Below, in pieces: positions 1 through 7,501 of a DNA stretch of 64,000 bases (its first letter is position 1; each line of letters starts with the position of its first letter). The translations under genes and the position numbers were made by a program. This stretch comes from CAYTAU01 sp964442075. GTDB lineage: Bacteria; Bacteroidota; Bacteroidia; Bacteroidales; CAYTAU01. The notes beneath the pieces are model-generated. The model did not search any database. It saw nothing but the letters and a program-made list of their open reading frames with translations, and was not told where the DNA came from. The stretch is from positions 1 through 64,000 of the forward strand of contig CAYTWH010000005.1 of NCBI GenBank assembly GCA_964442075.1, written 5' to 3'.

Positions 1-11
1 TATACGAATAA

Positions 12-725
12 TTATTTGAATAACAATGATTTAATTAATAGAAGTCCCCTAAAGACGAGGGATGTGTCATTTCCGGAATAAGCAGTGTTCATAAATACAA
101 ATGAGATATTCATCACATTATTTATTGGATTATTTAATAGAGCATTACCAATAAAAGATAGTTGTAAAAGGGTGTCATTTATTTTTTCAAGAAAAGGAAT
201 AAGTCCACTTGGAACATTTTGAAACTGTACTTTGTTACTTGCAAAAAAATCATCACCATTATTTCCTGTAAAAACTTCATTGTTATAATTGGTTAAGCTT
301 ATAAAAAGCGAATTTGAATTATCTATGCTGCCATCATTTAAACTTGACTCGTTGTAAGCAAAATATTGTTGACTGTAAAGAAGAGCAGGTCCTTCAGGAA
401 ATACAACAGGTGCAGGTGAAACACTATACATGTTACATGTAATTTGCCAATCATTATAGGGGGGGGCATAACTTATATTATAATTTTTATAGATCATATC
501 TATGCTATCTTTCAGAATTACCCATTTATACATGCAGCCAATAAACTCGGTATAGGCAAGAATGTAGGTGCCATTTTTATAATATGGATGTCCCTCATTA
601 ATTCCCTGTTCAAAATATATCCCATTGGCAAGCGGATCTCCGGCTCCGTAAACGATATAATTGTTCCCAAAAGCAGCTGTAGAAAGTAGAATGGTCAGCA
701 ATAAAATAATAAGGCTGTTTTTCAT
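12..725 (-). CDS. Secreted protein of unknown function
   Basis: I do not recognise this 237-residue protein. Residues 1-20 form a clear signal peptide (Lys start, hydrophobic core, end near AAFG), so it is exported. Residues 22-105 are rich in Gly, Tyr and Asn and hold two cysteines (Cys64, Cys97) and the run YIVYGAGDPLANGIY, a style common in Bacteroidota extracellular domains. The second half is rich in Asn, Ser and Phe. There is no T9SS sorting domain. The last ten residues (LLLIKSLLFK) are hydrophobic and basic, unlike what precedes, so a late frameshift is possible. It stands alone, divergent from the Mrp gene. The gene ends only 11 bases from the window edge. Confidence 0.6.
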   Translation of the reverse strand: MKNSLIILLLTILLSTAAFGNNYIVYGAGDPLANGIYFEQGINEGHPYYKNGTYILAYTEFIGCMYKWVILKDSIDMIYKNYNISYAPPYNDWQITCNMYSVSPAPVVFPEGPALLYSQQYFAYNESSLNDGSIDNSNSLFISLTNYNNEVFTGNNGDDFFASNKVQFQNVPSGLIPFLEKINDTLLQLSFIGNALLNNPINNVMNISFVFMNTAYSGNDTSLVFRGLLLIKSLLFK

Positions 726-899
726 GTCAGGTAGTTTATTAATAGACTGCAGATTGTTTGAAAAAGTTGCATATTGCCTTGTTAAATATTTTATATTATT
801 AAATTTTAATCTCTACTGGTTAAATTCTCTAATCTCTTTGGACAGTATAAATATAATAAATAATTATATGTTTTGATTTTTTCACAGAAATAATTTATT

Positions 900-907
900 T
901 AATTTTG
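900..907 (+). promoter_or_regulatory. Candidate -7 box for mrp-nfu
   Basis: TAATTTTG matches the Bacteroidota -7 consensus TAnnTTTG and lies 31 bases upstream of the Mrp start. The nearest TTTG (872-875) is 24 bases upstream, longer than the usual spacing of about 19-21, so the -33 element is uncertain. Confidence 0.4.
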
Positions 908-938
908 CTATTTAAATTTAATTTAAATAAGGAGAGTG

Positions 939-1781
939 ATGGAAAATAATACTGATGTATCGAATATTGAAAATATTGTAGCAATTGCTTCGGGTAAAGG
1001 CGGTGTTGGGAAATCAACTATTGCTGTTAATTTAGCTGTAGCAATGGCAAAAAAAGGATTAAAAGTAGGCTTGGTTGATGCTGATATTTTTGGTCCTTCA
1101 ATTCCAAAAATGTTTAATGTTGAAAATGAAAAGCCTCTTGTTCATAAAGTTGGTGATAAAGAATTAATAATTCCAATTGAAAAATATGGTGTGAAAATGC
1201 TTTCAATAGGATTTTTTGTTAATAAAGAAGACGCTGTTGTTTGGCGAGGACCATTGGCTTCAAATTCATTAAAGCAACTAATTAGTCAGGCAGACTGGGG
1301 AAAGTTAGATTATTTATTAATTGATCTACCTCCAGGAACAAGTGATATTCACTTAACTTTGGTTCAAACAGTTGCGGTTACAGGCGTAATTATTGTTAGT
1401 ACACCCCAAGAAGTAGCTTTGGCTGATGCGGTAAAAGGTATTAGCATGTTTAGGGGAGAAACAATTAATGTCCCCATATTGGGAATGATTGAGAACATGT
1501 CGTGGTTTACTCCCGAAGAGCTACCCAACAATAAATATTATATTTTCGGAAAAGATGGAGCAAGTAAGCTTGCCGAAAAACAAAATGTGCCTTTATTGGG
1601 ACAAGTTCCGATAGTTCAAAATATCAGAGAAAGCGGAGACACAGGAAATCCTATAGCTCTTGATGAAAAATCAATTATTGGAAGTTTATTTGCTGAAATA
1701 TGTTCAAAAGTTGAAGAGCAAGTATCTGTCAGGAATTTTAAAATGGACCCTACAAAAGTAGTTGAGATAAAACAAAAATAA
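939..1781 (+). CDS. mrp: Mrp/NBP35 family Fe-S cluster carrier ATPase
   Basis: Cytosolic P-loop ATPase of the Mrp/ApbC/NBP35 family, which carries and delivers Fe-S clusters to apo-proteins. The deviant Walker A GKGGVGKST is at residues 19-27; the DADIFGPSIP switch segment and the LPPGTSD Walker B-type motif follow, as usual for the family. At 280 residues it lacks the N-terminal MIP18/DUF59 domain of many bacterial Mrp proteins. Where many relatives have a CxxC, it has NMSWFTPEELP, with no cysteine pair. ATG at 939 is chosen over the GTG three bases earlier because AAGGAG (929-934) is well placed for it. The Nfu scaffold gene starts six bases after the stop, so the two are probably co-transcribed. 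Confidence 0.92.
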   Translation: MENNTDVSNIENIVAIASGKGGVGKSTIAVNLAVAMAKKGLKVGLVDADIFGPSIPKMFNVENEKPLVHKVGDKELIIPIEKYGVKMLSIGFFVNKEDAVVWRGPLASNSLKQLISQADWGKLDYLLIDLPPGTSDIHLTLVQTVAVTGVIIVSTPQEVALADAVKGISMFRGETINVPILGMIENMSWFTPEELPNNKYYIFGKDGASKLAEKQNVPLLGQVPIVQNIRESGDTGNPIALDEKSIIGSLFAEICSKVEEQVSVRNFKMDPTKVVEIKQK

Positions 1782-1786
1782 TTAAT

Positions 1787-2026
1787 ATGGCAAATGAGGA
1801 ATTGTTTAATAGAGTCGATAAGGCTTTAGGTAAAATACGACCATATCTTGAAGCAGACGGAGGAAATATAACCCTAATAGATGTTACGGACGACCTTATT
1901 GTTAAAGTAAAATTAGAAGGTGCTTGTGGCTCTTGTCCCTATAGTCAAATAACATTGAAAGCAGGAGTAGAACAAGCTTTAAAAGAAGAAATTTCTGAAA
2001 TTAAAGAAGTTGTTTCTGTAAATTAA
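1787..2026 (+). CDS. nfu: NifU-like C-terminal domain Fe-S scaffold
   Basis: A 79-residue protein consisting only of the NifU C-terminal (Nfu) domain. The family binds a labile 4Fe-4S cluster between two subunits through a CxxC pair and passes it to client enzymes in the cytosol. The motif is visible as ACGSCPYS (about residues 45-52), preceded by the typical IRPYLEADGGN segment. It follows mrp by six bases, so carrier and scaffold are probably made together. This matters because the neighbouring Mrp lacks its own CxxC. The length fits stand-alone Nfu proteins, and nothing looks truncated. Confidence 0.92.
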   Translation: MANEELFNRVDKALGKIRPYLEADGGNITLIDVTDDLIVKVKLEGACGSCPYSQITLKAGVEQALKEEISEIKEVVSVN

Positions 2027-2152
2027 ATCAGTTGTGGCCTTTGCCAAAATACAGAGAGCTTCTTTTTATTAATTAATAATTAGGTTACAATTAGATTTTT
2101 ATTTTGGGTAAATGTTTGTGGAATCAGGGTTGAAAAAAATACTAATAAATCA

Positions 2153-2183
2153 CTTGCTAATTATTCCAGATATTTTATATTTG
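2153..2183 (+). promoter_or_regulatory. Bacteroidota-type promoter (-33 CTTG, -7 TATATTTG)
   Basis: CTTG at 2153-2156 and TATATTTG at 2176-2183 are separated by 19 bases, matching the -33/-7 pattern of Bacteroidota. The ATG of the lipoprotein gene is 27 bases downstream of the -7 box. Confidence 0.6.
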
Positions 2184-2209
2184 TAATCTTAACTAAAAAA
2201 AAGTATATT

Positions 2210-2623
2210 ATGAAAAGATTATTATCTTTTTCAACATTATTGGTTGCAGTAATGTTGATTATTGCAAGTTGTGGAAAATTTGAAGAAGGGCCCAAAGTGA
2301 GTATTAAGTCAAAAAAAAGTCGTTTATGTAAAACATGGGTTTCTGAATCAATGACTGTTAATGGAATTGCTGCTCCGGATTCTGCGTTTTCAGGTGCTGA
2401 AATAACTTTTGAAAGAGATGGAGTTTGCAAAATGGGTTATACGGGATTTTCATTTGAAAGCGAATGGGAATTTTCTGGAGATGTTAACTTAAATATTATA
2501 ACTTCTTTTTCAGGTTTATCATCTACAGAAACAATTGAAATATTAAAGTTAAAGAGTAAGGAGTTATGGATTAAAGATGTTGATGCCGGAGTTATAACAG
2601 AAACTCATATGATACCTAAATAG
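2210..2623 (+). CDS. Lipocalin-like lipoprotein
   Basis: A 137-residue predicted lipoprotein. The signal peptide ends in a lipobox (IIASC, Cys about residue 21). The mature part has the layout of small Bacteroidota lipocalin-like proteins: a basic stretch (VSIKSKKSR), a TWVSES strand, then MTVNGIA, ITFERDGVCK and WEFSGDVN, ending in a KELWIKD-type strand. The same plan (SLRSRKSKVVGEW, MTFENDGTF, WNFLGS) occurs in the larger lipoprotein at 6514-7305, so the two are likely paralogues. A good promoter precedes it and a strong hairpin follows it, so it is probably monocistronic. The ligand and role are unknown. Confidence 0.75.
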   Translation: MKRLLSFSTLLVAVMLIIASCGKFEEGPKVSIKSKKSRLCKTWVSESMTVNGIAAPDSAFSGAEITFERDGVCKMGYTGFSFESEWEFSGDVNLNIITSFSGLSSTETIEILKLKSKELWIKDVDAGVITETHMIPK

Positions 2624-2662
2624 AAAGCATTTTAACCAAACTATTAAAGAGAATTGTTTTTA

Positions 2663-2696
2663 TTAACCCAAAAAATTTATAAATTTTTTGGGTTAA
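2663..2696. terminator. Perfect 16-bp palindrome, probable terminator
   Basis: TTAACCCAAAAAATTT (2663-2678) and its exact reverse complement (2681-2696) are separated by AT. It lies 40 bases after the lipoprotein stop. The internal T run could act as the U tract, so an intrinsic terminator is likely. Confidence 0.65.
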
Positions 2697-2972
2697 TTGT
2701 TATTATATAGTCCCAACTCTTAATTAACAAGCTTATCACACATTTGTTTTTAAGATATTGTATTATTATTTTTTCAACTTCCATTATATTTTCGCTTTTA
2801 ACCTTTTTTGTATTCTCAATTTGTTGGCAAATTGCTGAAAACGAAAATGTCATTAGCAATACAAAAATTTATTACTATAATAGCTAATGTGCAGGGAAAT
2901 AAATTTTTATTTAAATTAAAGTTTATAGAATTTTAGCCAAGAATGTAGATTCTATGATTAATTTTGCCTAGT
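2697..2972. other. Gene-free stretch before the EamA gene
   Basis: AT-rich DNA between the terminator and the EamA gene. I see no convincing gene. TAATTTTG at 2959-2966 fits a -7 box but lies only 6 bases before the ATG and has no clear -33 partner. If real, it would give a nearly leaderless mRNA. Confidence 0.4.
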
Positions 2973-3872
2973 ATGTTTGCATCAATATATGGAGAATCTG
3001 CTGCATTGTTCACTGCTTTTTGCTGGACAATTACTTCACTGGCTTTCGAGTCTGCGGGCAAAAGAGTAGGTTCTTTATCTGTAAATATTATCCGCTTATT
3101 TTTTGCTATTGCAATTTATATTGTTTTTCTTGGAATATATCGTGGTAATATCCTGCCTTTTGATGCTACTGCACATCAATGGATATGGCTTAGTTTGTCG
3201 GGAATAGCAGGCTTTGTTATTGGTGATCTTTTTTTATTTCAAGCTTTTGTAATAATTGGTGCCAGATTATCATTGCTTATTATGTCATTGGTTCCACCCA
3301 TTGCGGCAGTTTTAGGGTGGATATTTTTAAATGAAATACTTGATGCAATTAGTATTCTGGCTATGATAATAACAGTATCAGGAATTGCTCTGGTAATACT
3401 CAACAAAAAGAAAGGAGAGAAACTAAAGTCTAATATTCCGTTAATAGGACTTGGGGTAGCTTTTCTGGGCGCAATAGGACAAGCAGGAGGACTTGTTTTA
3501 AGCAAATATGGTATGGGAGATTATGACCCTTTTGCATCTTCTCAGATTAGAATATTTGCAGGTGCAGTTGGCTTTACTGTTATATTTACCATAATGAAAA
3601 AATGGAACAATATTGCAATAGCATTTAAAGATAAACAAGCATTAAAGGGAATTTCCTTAGGTACAGTTTTTGGCCCGTTTTTAGGAGTTTCTTTTTCTTT
3701 GGTTGCGGTAAAATATATCGATACCGGAATAGCTGCAACCATAATGTCAATTACACCGGTACTGATAATCCCCGTCGTAATTTTAATGAAAAAAGAAAAA
3801 GTATCTACAAAAGAAGTTATTGGGGCGTTGGTTGCAGTAATAGGTGTAGCTATATTATTTTTGAAACCTTAA
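2973..3872 (+). CDS. EamA/DMT-family transporter
   Basis: Inner-membrane protein of about 299 residues with roughly ten hydrophobic segments in two homologous halves, the layout of the drug/metabolite transporter (EamA) family. The first repeat starts at ALFTAFCWTITSLAFE and the second at GLGVAFLGAIGQAGGLVLSK. Each half has the family's small-residue helices (SGIAGFVIGDLFLFQA; LGTVFGPFLGVSFSL) and a PVLIIPVVI segment near the end. The substrate cannot be read from sequence; relatives export metabolites or amino acids. ATG 2973 is preferred to the in-frame TTG at 2964, which overlaps a possible -7 box. It has no operon partners. Confidence 0.88.
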   Translation: MFASIYGESAALFTAFCWTITSLAFESAGKRVGSLSVNIIRLFFAIAIYIVFLGIYRGNILPFDATAHQWIWLSLSGIAGFVIGDLFLFQAFVIIGARLSLLIMSLVPPIAAVLGWIFLNEILDAISILAMIITVSGIALVILNKKKGEKLKSNIPLIGLGVAFLGAIGQAGGLVLSKYGMGDYDPFASSQIRIFAGAVGFTVIFTIMKKWNNIAIAFKDKQALKGISLGTVFGPFLGVSFSLVAVKYIDTGIAATIMSITPVLIIPVVILMKKEKVSTKEVIGALVAVIGVAILFLKP

Positions 3873-3911
3873 ATTATAAGTTTAATAAGCTAATCAAATG
3901 GAAGCCTCGCA

Positions 3912-3940
3912 CTTTTGCATTACTGCATAGAAAAGACTCT
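3912..3940. repeat. Short dispersed intergenic repeat, copy 1
   Basis: CACTTTTGCATTACTGCATA closely matches CACTTTTACATTACTGCACA at about 13681-13700; both are followed by an A-rich stretch. Two copies in unrelated intergenic places suggest a dispersed element of unknown function. Confidence 0.45.
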
Positions 3941-3974
3941 TTAATATATTTGGGAACTCTTATTCTGTTAATTA

Positions 3975-4005
3975 GTTGTTAAATAAATATTTATTTATAC
4001 ATTTG
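3975..4005 (+). promoter_or_regulatory. Bacteroidota-type promoter (-33 GTTG, -7 TACATTTG)
   Basis: GTTG (3975-3978) and TACATTTG (3998-4005) are 19 bases apart and lie 62 bases upstream of the ATG at 4068, giving an untranslated leader of about 55-60 bases. Confidence 0.6.
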
Positions 4006-4067
4006 CATTATTACCAATAAATATAAAGAATATCTATACATCTGCAACAAATAAAACTCAACAGAAA

Positions 4068-4817
4068 ATGAGAAAATTATTTATTTTATTTTTTAGCATA
4101 TTTATTTCAATACAAACAATAAATGCCCAAGATAATAAAATTTATTTCAATAAAAGGGGAATATTAACAACAGAATCAGGAGCTTATTACTACAGAGTTG
4201 AAACCGGAGAAAATGAATATAAGTCATATTATATATCAAATGGCAATCTTTATTTTGAAGGAAAAATAAACACTATTTCTAATGATGAGTCAATTACATG
4301 TACCATAACTACTCCTGAGGCTTATTCTTATTACCGATGGTACAATAGTGAATATCAGTATAGCAGCTATGATTATAATTACAACGAGGGTGCTTCATAT
4401 ACCGAATTATTTAATAATAACGGTACTTATACTATAACATTAGTTGCCGTAAATGAATTTGGTGGCGATAGTAGTTTTGTAAATATTACTGTTGGAAATT
4501 ATGGAATTGTAAAATGTACAGGTACTATTACATTTTATGATGAACCCGAATATTGTATAATAAGTTTGTATCAGAATTCATCTAGTGAAGATATTTTACA
4601 AAATATTCAGGGCTCTTCATTTGTTGAAAGTGGCGGTTATTTCAGATATGATTACGATTTGAATGTTAATTTAAGTACCTTAGCAAATGTTGATCCTCAA
4701 CAAACCTTGTCTTTTAGAGTAGTAGGGAAAGAATTGAATTATTACTACATATTCACAAAGTATGACAGCTTTAATCCTAGTAATAATGAATTCAGTTATA
4801 ATTGCACATTCAGTTAA
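4068..4817 (+). CDS. Secreted protein with MORN-like and PKD-like segments
   Basis: A 249-residue secreted protein. The signal peptide covers residues 1-20 (end INAQ). Residues 22-65 contain short Tyr/Gly-rich strand repeats (YFNKRGILTTESGAYYYR, then SYYISNGNLYFEGKI) resembling MORN/YwqK-like repeats. Residues 70-145 resemble a PKD-type beta domain (TYTITLVAVNEFGGDSSFVN). The C-terminal 100 residues are Tyr- and Asn-rich strands without a recognised fold, and there is no T9SS sorting domain. It has its own promoter and is convergent with the PLD-like gene. The function is unknown; a cell-surface or periplasmic role is inferred. Confidence 0.6.
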   Translation: MRKLFILFFSIFISIQTINAQDNKIYFNKRGILTTESGAYYYRVETGENEYKSYYISNGNLYFEGKINTISNDESITCTITTPEAYSYYRWYNSEYQYSSYDYNYNEGASYTELFNNNGTYTITLVAVNEFGGDSSFVNITVGNYGIVKCTGTITFYDEPEYCIISLYQNSSSEDILQNIQGSSFVESGGYFRYDYDLNVNLSTLANVDPQQTLSFRVVGKELNYYYIFTKYDSFNPSNNEFSYNCTFS

Positions 4818-4876
4818 TTTAATTGGCAAAAAGCTTGAGTTTTACAAGTCAAACCCTGACTGAATAAAATTTGCAC

Positions 4877-4897
4877 CATAGGAATGAAACTCCTATG
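4877..4897. terminator. Hairpin between convergent genes
   Basis: CATAGGA (4877-4883) and TCCTATG (4891-4897) form a 7-bp stem between two convergent genes. No strong T run follows on either strand, so it may be a REP-like hairpin rather than a true terminator. Confidence 0.4.
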
Positions 4898-4905
4898 AGA
4901 GGGGT

Positions 4906-6474
4906 TTATTCCAAAACAAGTTTACAGAACCCCATTCCTTTATCTGTACTTACCTTTATAATGTAAAGGCCTTTTGGCTGTGAGCTTAAATCTACTTCAA
5001 TCTTCTGGCTTCCGACTTCAGTCTTCAGCACTTCTTTTCCATAAATATCAAAAACCTCAACATTTTTAATTTTTAACTCTTTATTCTTAATTATTACAAT
5101 ACCTGTTGTAGGATTTGGAGATATCTGTATAGAGAAATTTTCTTTTTCAATTGCAAAGCTCCCTGTCATTTCTGCATAACGAGCCATAAATTCTTCGTAA
5201 TACATATTTGCAATAACCGCATCATGAATTATTAATGTATTTTCATCATAGTCATCTTCGGCAGAATTTGTCCAGTTATGAGAACCGGTTATTACTACAG
5301 GGTCGCTACTTGTATTATTTGCATCAATTATTCCGTACTTGTGATGTAGGAAATAAAGAGTTGTGAAATGAGAATGAACATCTACGCCTGCACTTTGCAA
5401 GCCAGAATATTCAGAACCGAAATATACAACATTTTCAATAATCCCTTTTACATCAACACCTGAGTTATGAATTGAAATAACTGCATCGCCCAAATCATTA
5501 TTAGTAAAAGTAAGCATGGCAAACTGCATATCTGTATTTGCTGTCAAAATTGTACTTTCAATATGTGCGGTTGTTCCATCGGAAGGAGAGAAGTAGAGTT
5601 CAACATTTTTTCCTCCAATAGAGAAAGAATGAGGGGTATTATCGGTTTTGGCATTACCAAATTTAGCATTTGTAAGATTTGGAGTATTTGTGGTACTTCC
5701 CCACATTTCTTCAAACTCTAGTTTATATGCCAAGGCAAGCGATTGGTCTTCTACTATCACCATATTATTAAAATCCTGATGACAGCTATTGTCTGTATGG
5801 TTTGTTGATCCTGTCAAAACTTTCGAGATAGTTGGATTAGCACTATCAATTATTATAAATTTGTTATGCATTACCTCTCCATCGTCTGGGCGTTGAATCA
5901 TAGGTATAGTAGCCGATAAATTTCCAAGTTCATTATTGTTTGTCCCTGTATTATCAGCTGCAATATATCTAATTATTACAGCTCTGCTTTCGGCAGCATT
6001 TATTGCATTTACAATTGGTAAACTACCTGTATTATAATTGCAAATATCTAATGTGTTTTCCGACCTGTTAATATATGCAATAATAGTATCTTCAAATGCT
6101 GTAACATGAATTGCGTCTGTTATTGATGAAGCATTATTATCAACCCACTGATTGAAATAAACTGTAATATTGCCCGATGATCTTGATTTGGTTGAATATA
6201 GTTTAATGTCAGATGTTTTGTTATTTGCTTCACTTATAGCTCTTACAAAATAGAATGTAGCATCTTTAAGATTATCTATCTCATTTCTATACACCTTCCC
6301 TAATTCCAGTTCCTTTGTCAAGCCATATTCTAAAATAATGTCTTGCTTGTTTTCCCAATTGAACTTTAGAGAATTTTCACTTACATCTATTATTTCAAGA
6401 CTGGTTTCTTGACCATAAGTAACAAAACTTATAAGAATAAATATTATAGATATTCCTTTAAAAATAGACTTCAT
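4906..6474 (-). CDS. Secreted phospholipase D-fold protein with T9SS sorting domain
   Basis: A 522-residue secreted PLD-superfamily enzyme. After a signal peptide (1-21) comes a fibronectin-like strand domain (about 22-95), then two HKD catalytic motifs: HNKFIIID (His203, Lys205, Asp210) followed by GSTN, and HHKYGIID (His377, Lys379, Asp384) followed by GSHN. Both halves are intact, so an active phosphodiesterase is expected; PLD-fold relatives cut phospholipids or nucleic acid. Residues about 447-522 are a Por secretion tail (ISPNPTTG, FDIYGKEV, LPKGLYIIKV-like strands), so T9SS should deliver it to the surface or outside. It is followed upstream by a lipoprotein gene on the same strand, 39 bases away. 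Confidence 0.85.
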   Translation of the reverse strand: MKSIFKGISIIFILISFVTYGQETSLEIIDVSENSLKFNWENKQDIILEYGLTKELELGKVYRNEIDNLKDATFYFVRAISEANNKTSDIKLYSTKSRSSGNITVYFNQWVDNNASSITDAIHVTAFEDTIIAYINRSENTLDICNYNTGSLPIVNAINAAESRAVIIRYIAADNTGTNNNELGNLSATIPMIQRPDDGEVMHNKFIIIDSANPTISKVLTGSTNHTDNSCHQDFNNMVIVEDQSLALAYKLEFEEMWGSTTNTPNLTNAKFGNAKTDNTPHSFSIGGKNVELYFSPSDGTTAHIESTILTANTDMQFAMLTFTNNDLGDAVISIHNSGVDVKGIIENVVYFGSEYSGLQSAGVDVHSHFTTLYFLHHKYGIIDANNTSSDPVVITGSHNWTNSAEDDYDENTLIIHDAVIANMYYEEFMARYAEMTGSFAIEKENFSIQISPNPTTGIVIIKNKELKIKNVEVFDIYGKEVLKTEVGSQKIEVDLSSQPKGLYIIKVSTDKGMGFCKLVLE

Positions 6475-6513
6475 TATGTTTTAATCTTTTAAAAAGTTGA
6501 TGAAAGTCCTCAT

Positions 6514-7305
6514 TTACTGTATTAAAGTTCCTTCTATAGAACCAATTGTAGATGAGTTTTCAATACCTGTATTTGTATATCCAGAACCAGTATAAGTATA
6601 ATTCTCAGAATTTGTATTTTGAAATTCTCCCTTTATAATCATTTCTTTATTTTTTAATGATAATAATTGCCAGACTTCAGAATTTTCACCATTTGCAAAT
6701 GTTTGTGTAATGGTTTGGTTGTTAGTATTACCTTCTATATCTAAAGAATTATATACTGTTATCTCTTGTTGAATATTTAATATTATTCTTTCTTTATTCT
6801 TATAATCTTCTTCAACAGAGCCAAGAAAATTCCATGTGCCTTTTACTTTTATACTTTGATTTACATTGCTAGTACTACTTGAATTACTACCCGAACTTGT
6901 ATAAGTACTGCTATAATTACAATTTGTATATTCAATTGTTTTTTCAAAAGTGCCATCATTTTCAAAAGTCATTGAAGCTGCAGCTATGCCATTCATTGTA
7001 GATGTCTGGGTACTTGTACCTGACGAATAAACATATGTGGAAGAAGTTGAACTTGCAAGATTATTTCCATTAATGTTTAAAACTGTAGTTCCTGTTTCAG
7101 TATCTGTACCACTGCTAAAATTTGATGTATTATTAAAATTTGATGTTTCTTTCCAAGTATCAATAGTCCATTCGCCAACTACTTTTGATTTTCTAGAACG
7201 TAAAGATAAAAATGGATCATCTTCTCCTTTTTTACAGCTATTAAATACAAACATTATTGCAAATAAGAAGAGTGTAAGTTTTAAGATATTTTTAGATTTT
7301 TTCAT
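6514..7305 (-). CDS. Ser/Thr-rich lipocalin-like lipoprotein
   Basis: A predicted lipoprotein of about 263 residues from the ATG at 7305; an upstream in-frame start would add ten basic residues before the signal peptide. The lipobox is FVFNSC. The mature part begins with SLRSRKSKVVGEWTID, as in the smaller lipoprotein at 2210-2623. It continues with a long Ser/Thr/Asn/Gly-rich loop (about 55-85), MTFENDGTF, a second Ser-rich loop, WNFLGS and a C-terminal strand set with KNKEMIIKGEF. The Ser-rich inserts look like surface loops on a lipocalin-like barrel. It probably shares a transcript with the PLD-like gene downstream. The role is unknown. Confidence 0.7.
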   Translation of the reverse strand: MKKSKNILKLTLFLFAIMFVFNSCKKGEDDPFLSLRSRKSKVVGEWTIDTWKETSNFNNTSNFSSGTDTETGTTVLNINGNNLASSTSSTYVYSSGTSTQTSTMNGIAAASMTFENDGTFEKTIEYTNCNYSSTYTSSGSNSSSTSNVNQSIKVKGTWNFLGSVEEDYKNKERIILNIQQEITVYNSLDIEGNTNNQTITQTFANGENSEVWQLLSLKNKEMIIKGEFQNTNSENYTYTGSGYTNTGIENSSTIGSIEGTLIQ

Positions 7306-7501
7306 AATATAGTTTTTAAGTTTTCTTCTCCCCAAAGATACTATTTTTATTTCATTTGGCTTTTTATATTATGGAACGCTACAGGAGTCGCGCATCAGTG
7401 GAGGTAAGTTTTCTCTTTTTGGACTAAAGCCCATTTGATTTTTGTATTTTAATTAATTTGGTTTAATTTTATGGGCTTAAGAAATTTGAAATGATAATAA
7501 A

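Noticed and set aside
2677..2859. A 60-codon minus-strand frame after the lipoprotein
   Set aside because: It runs through the palindromic terminator, has no promoter or recognisable domain, and its composition is that of AT-rich intergenic DNA.
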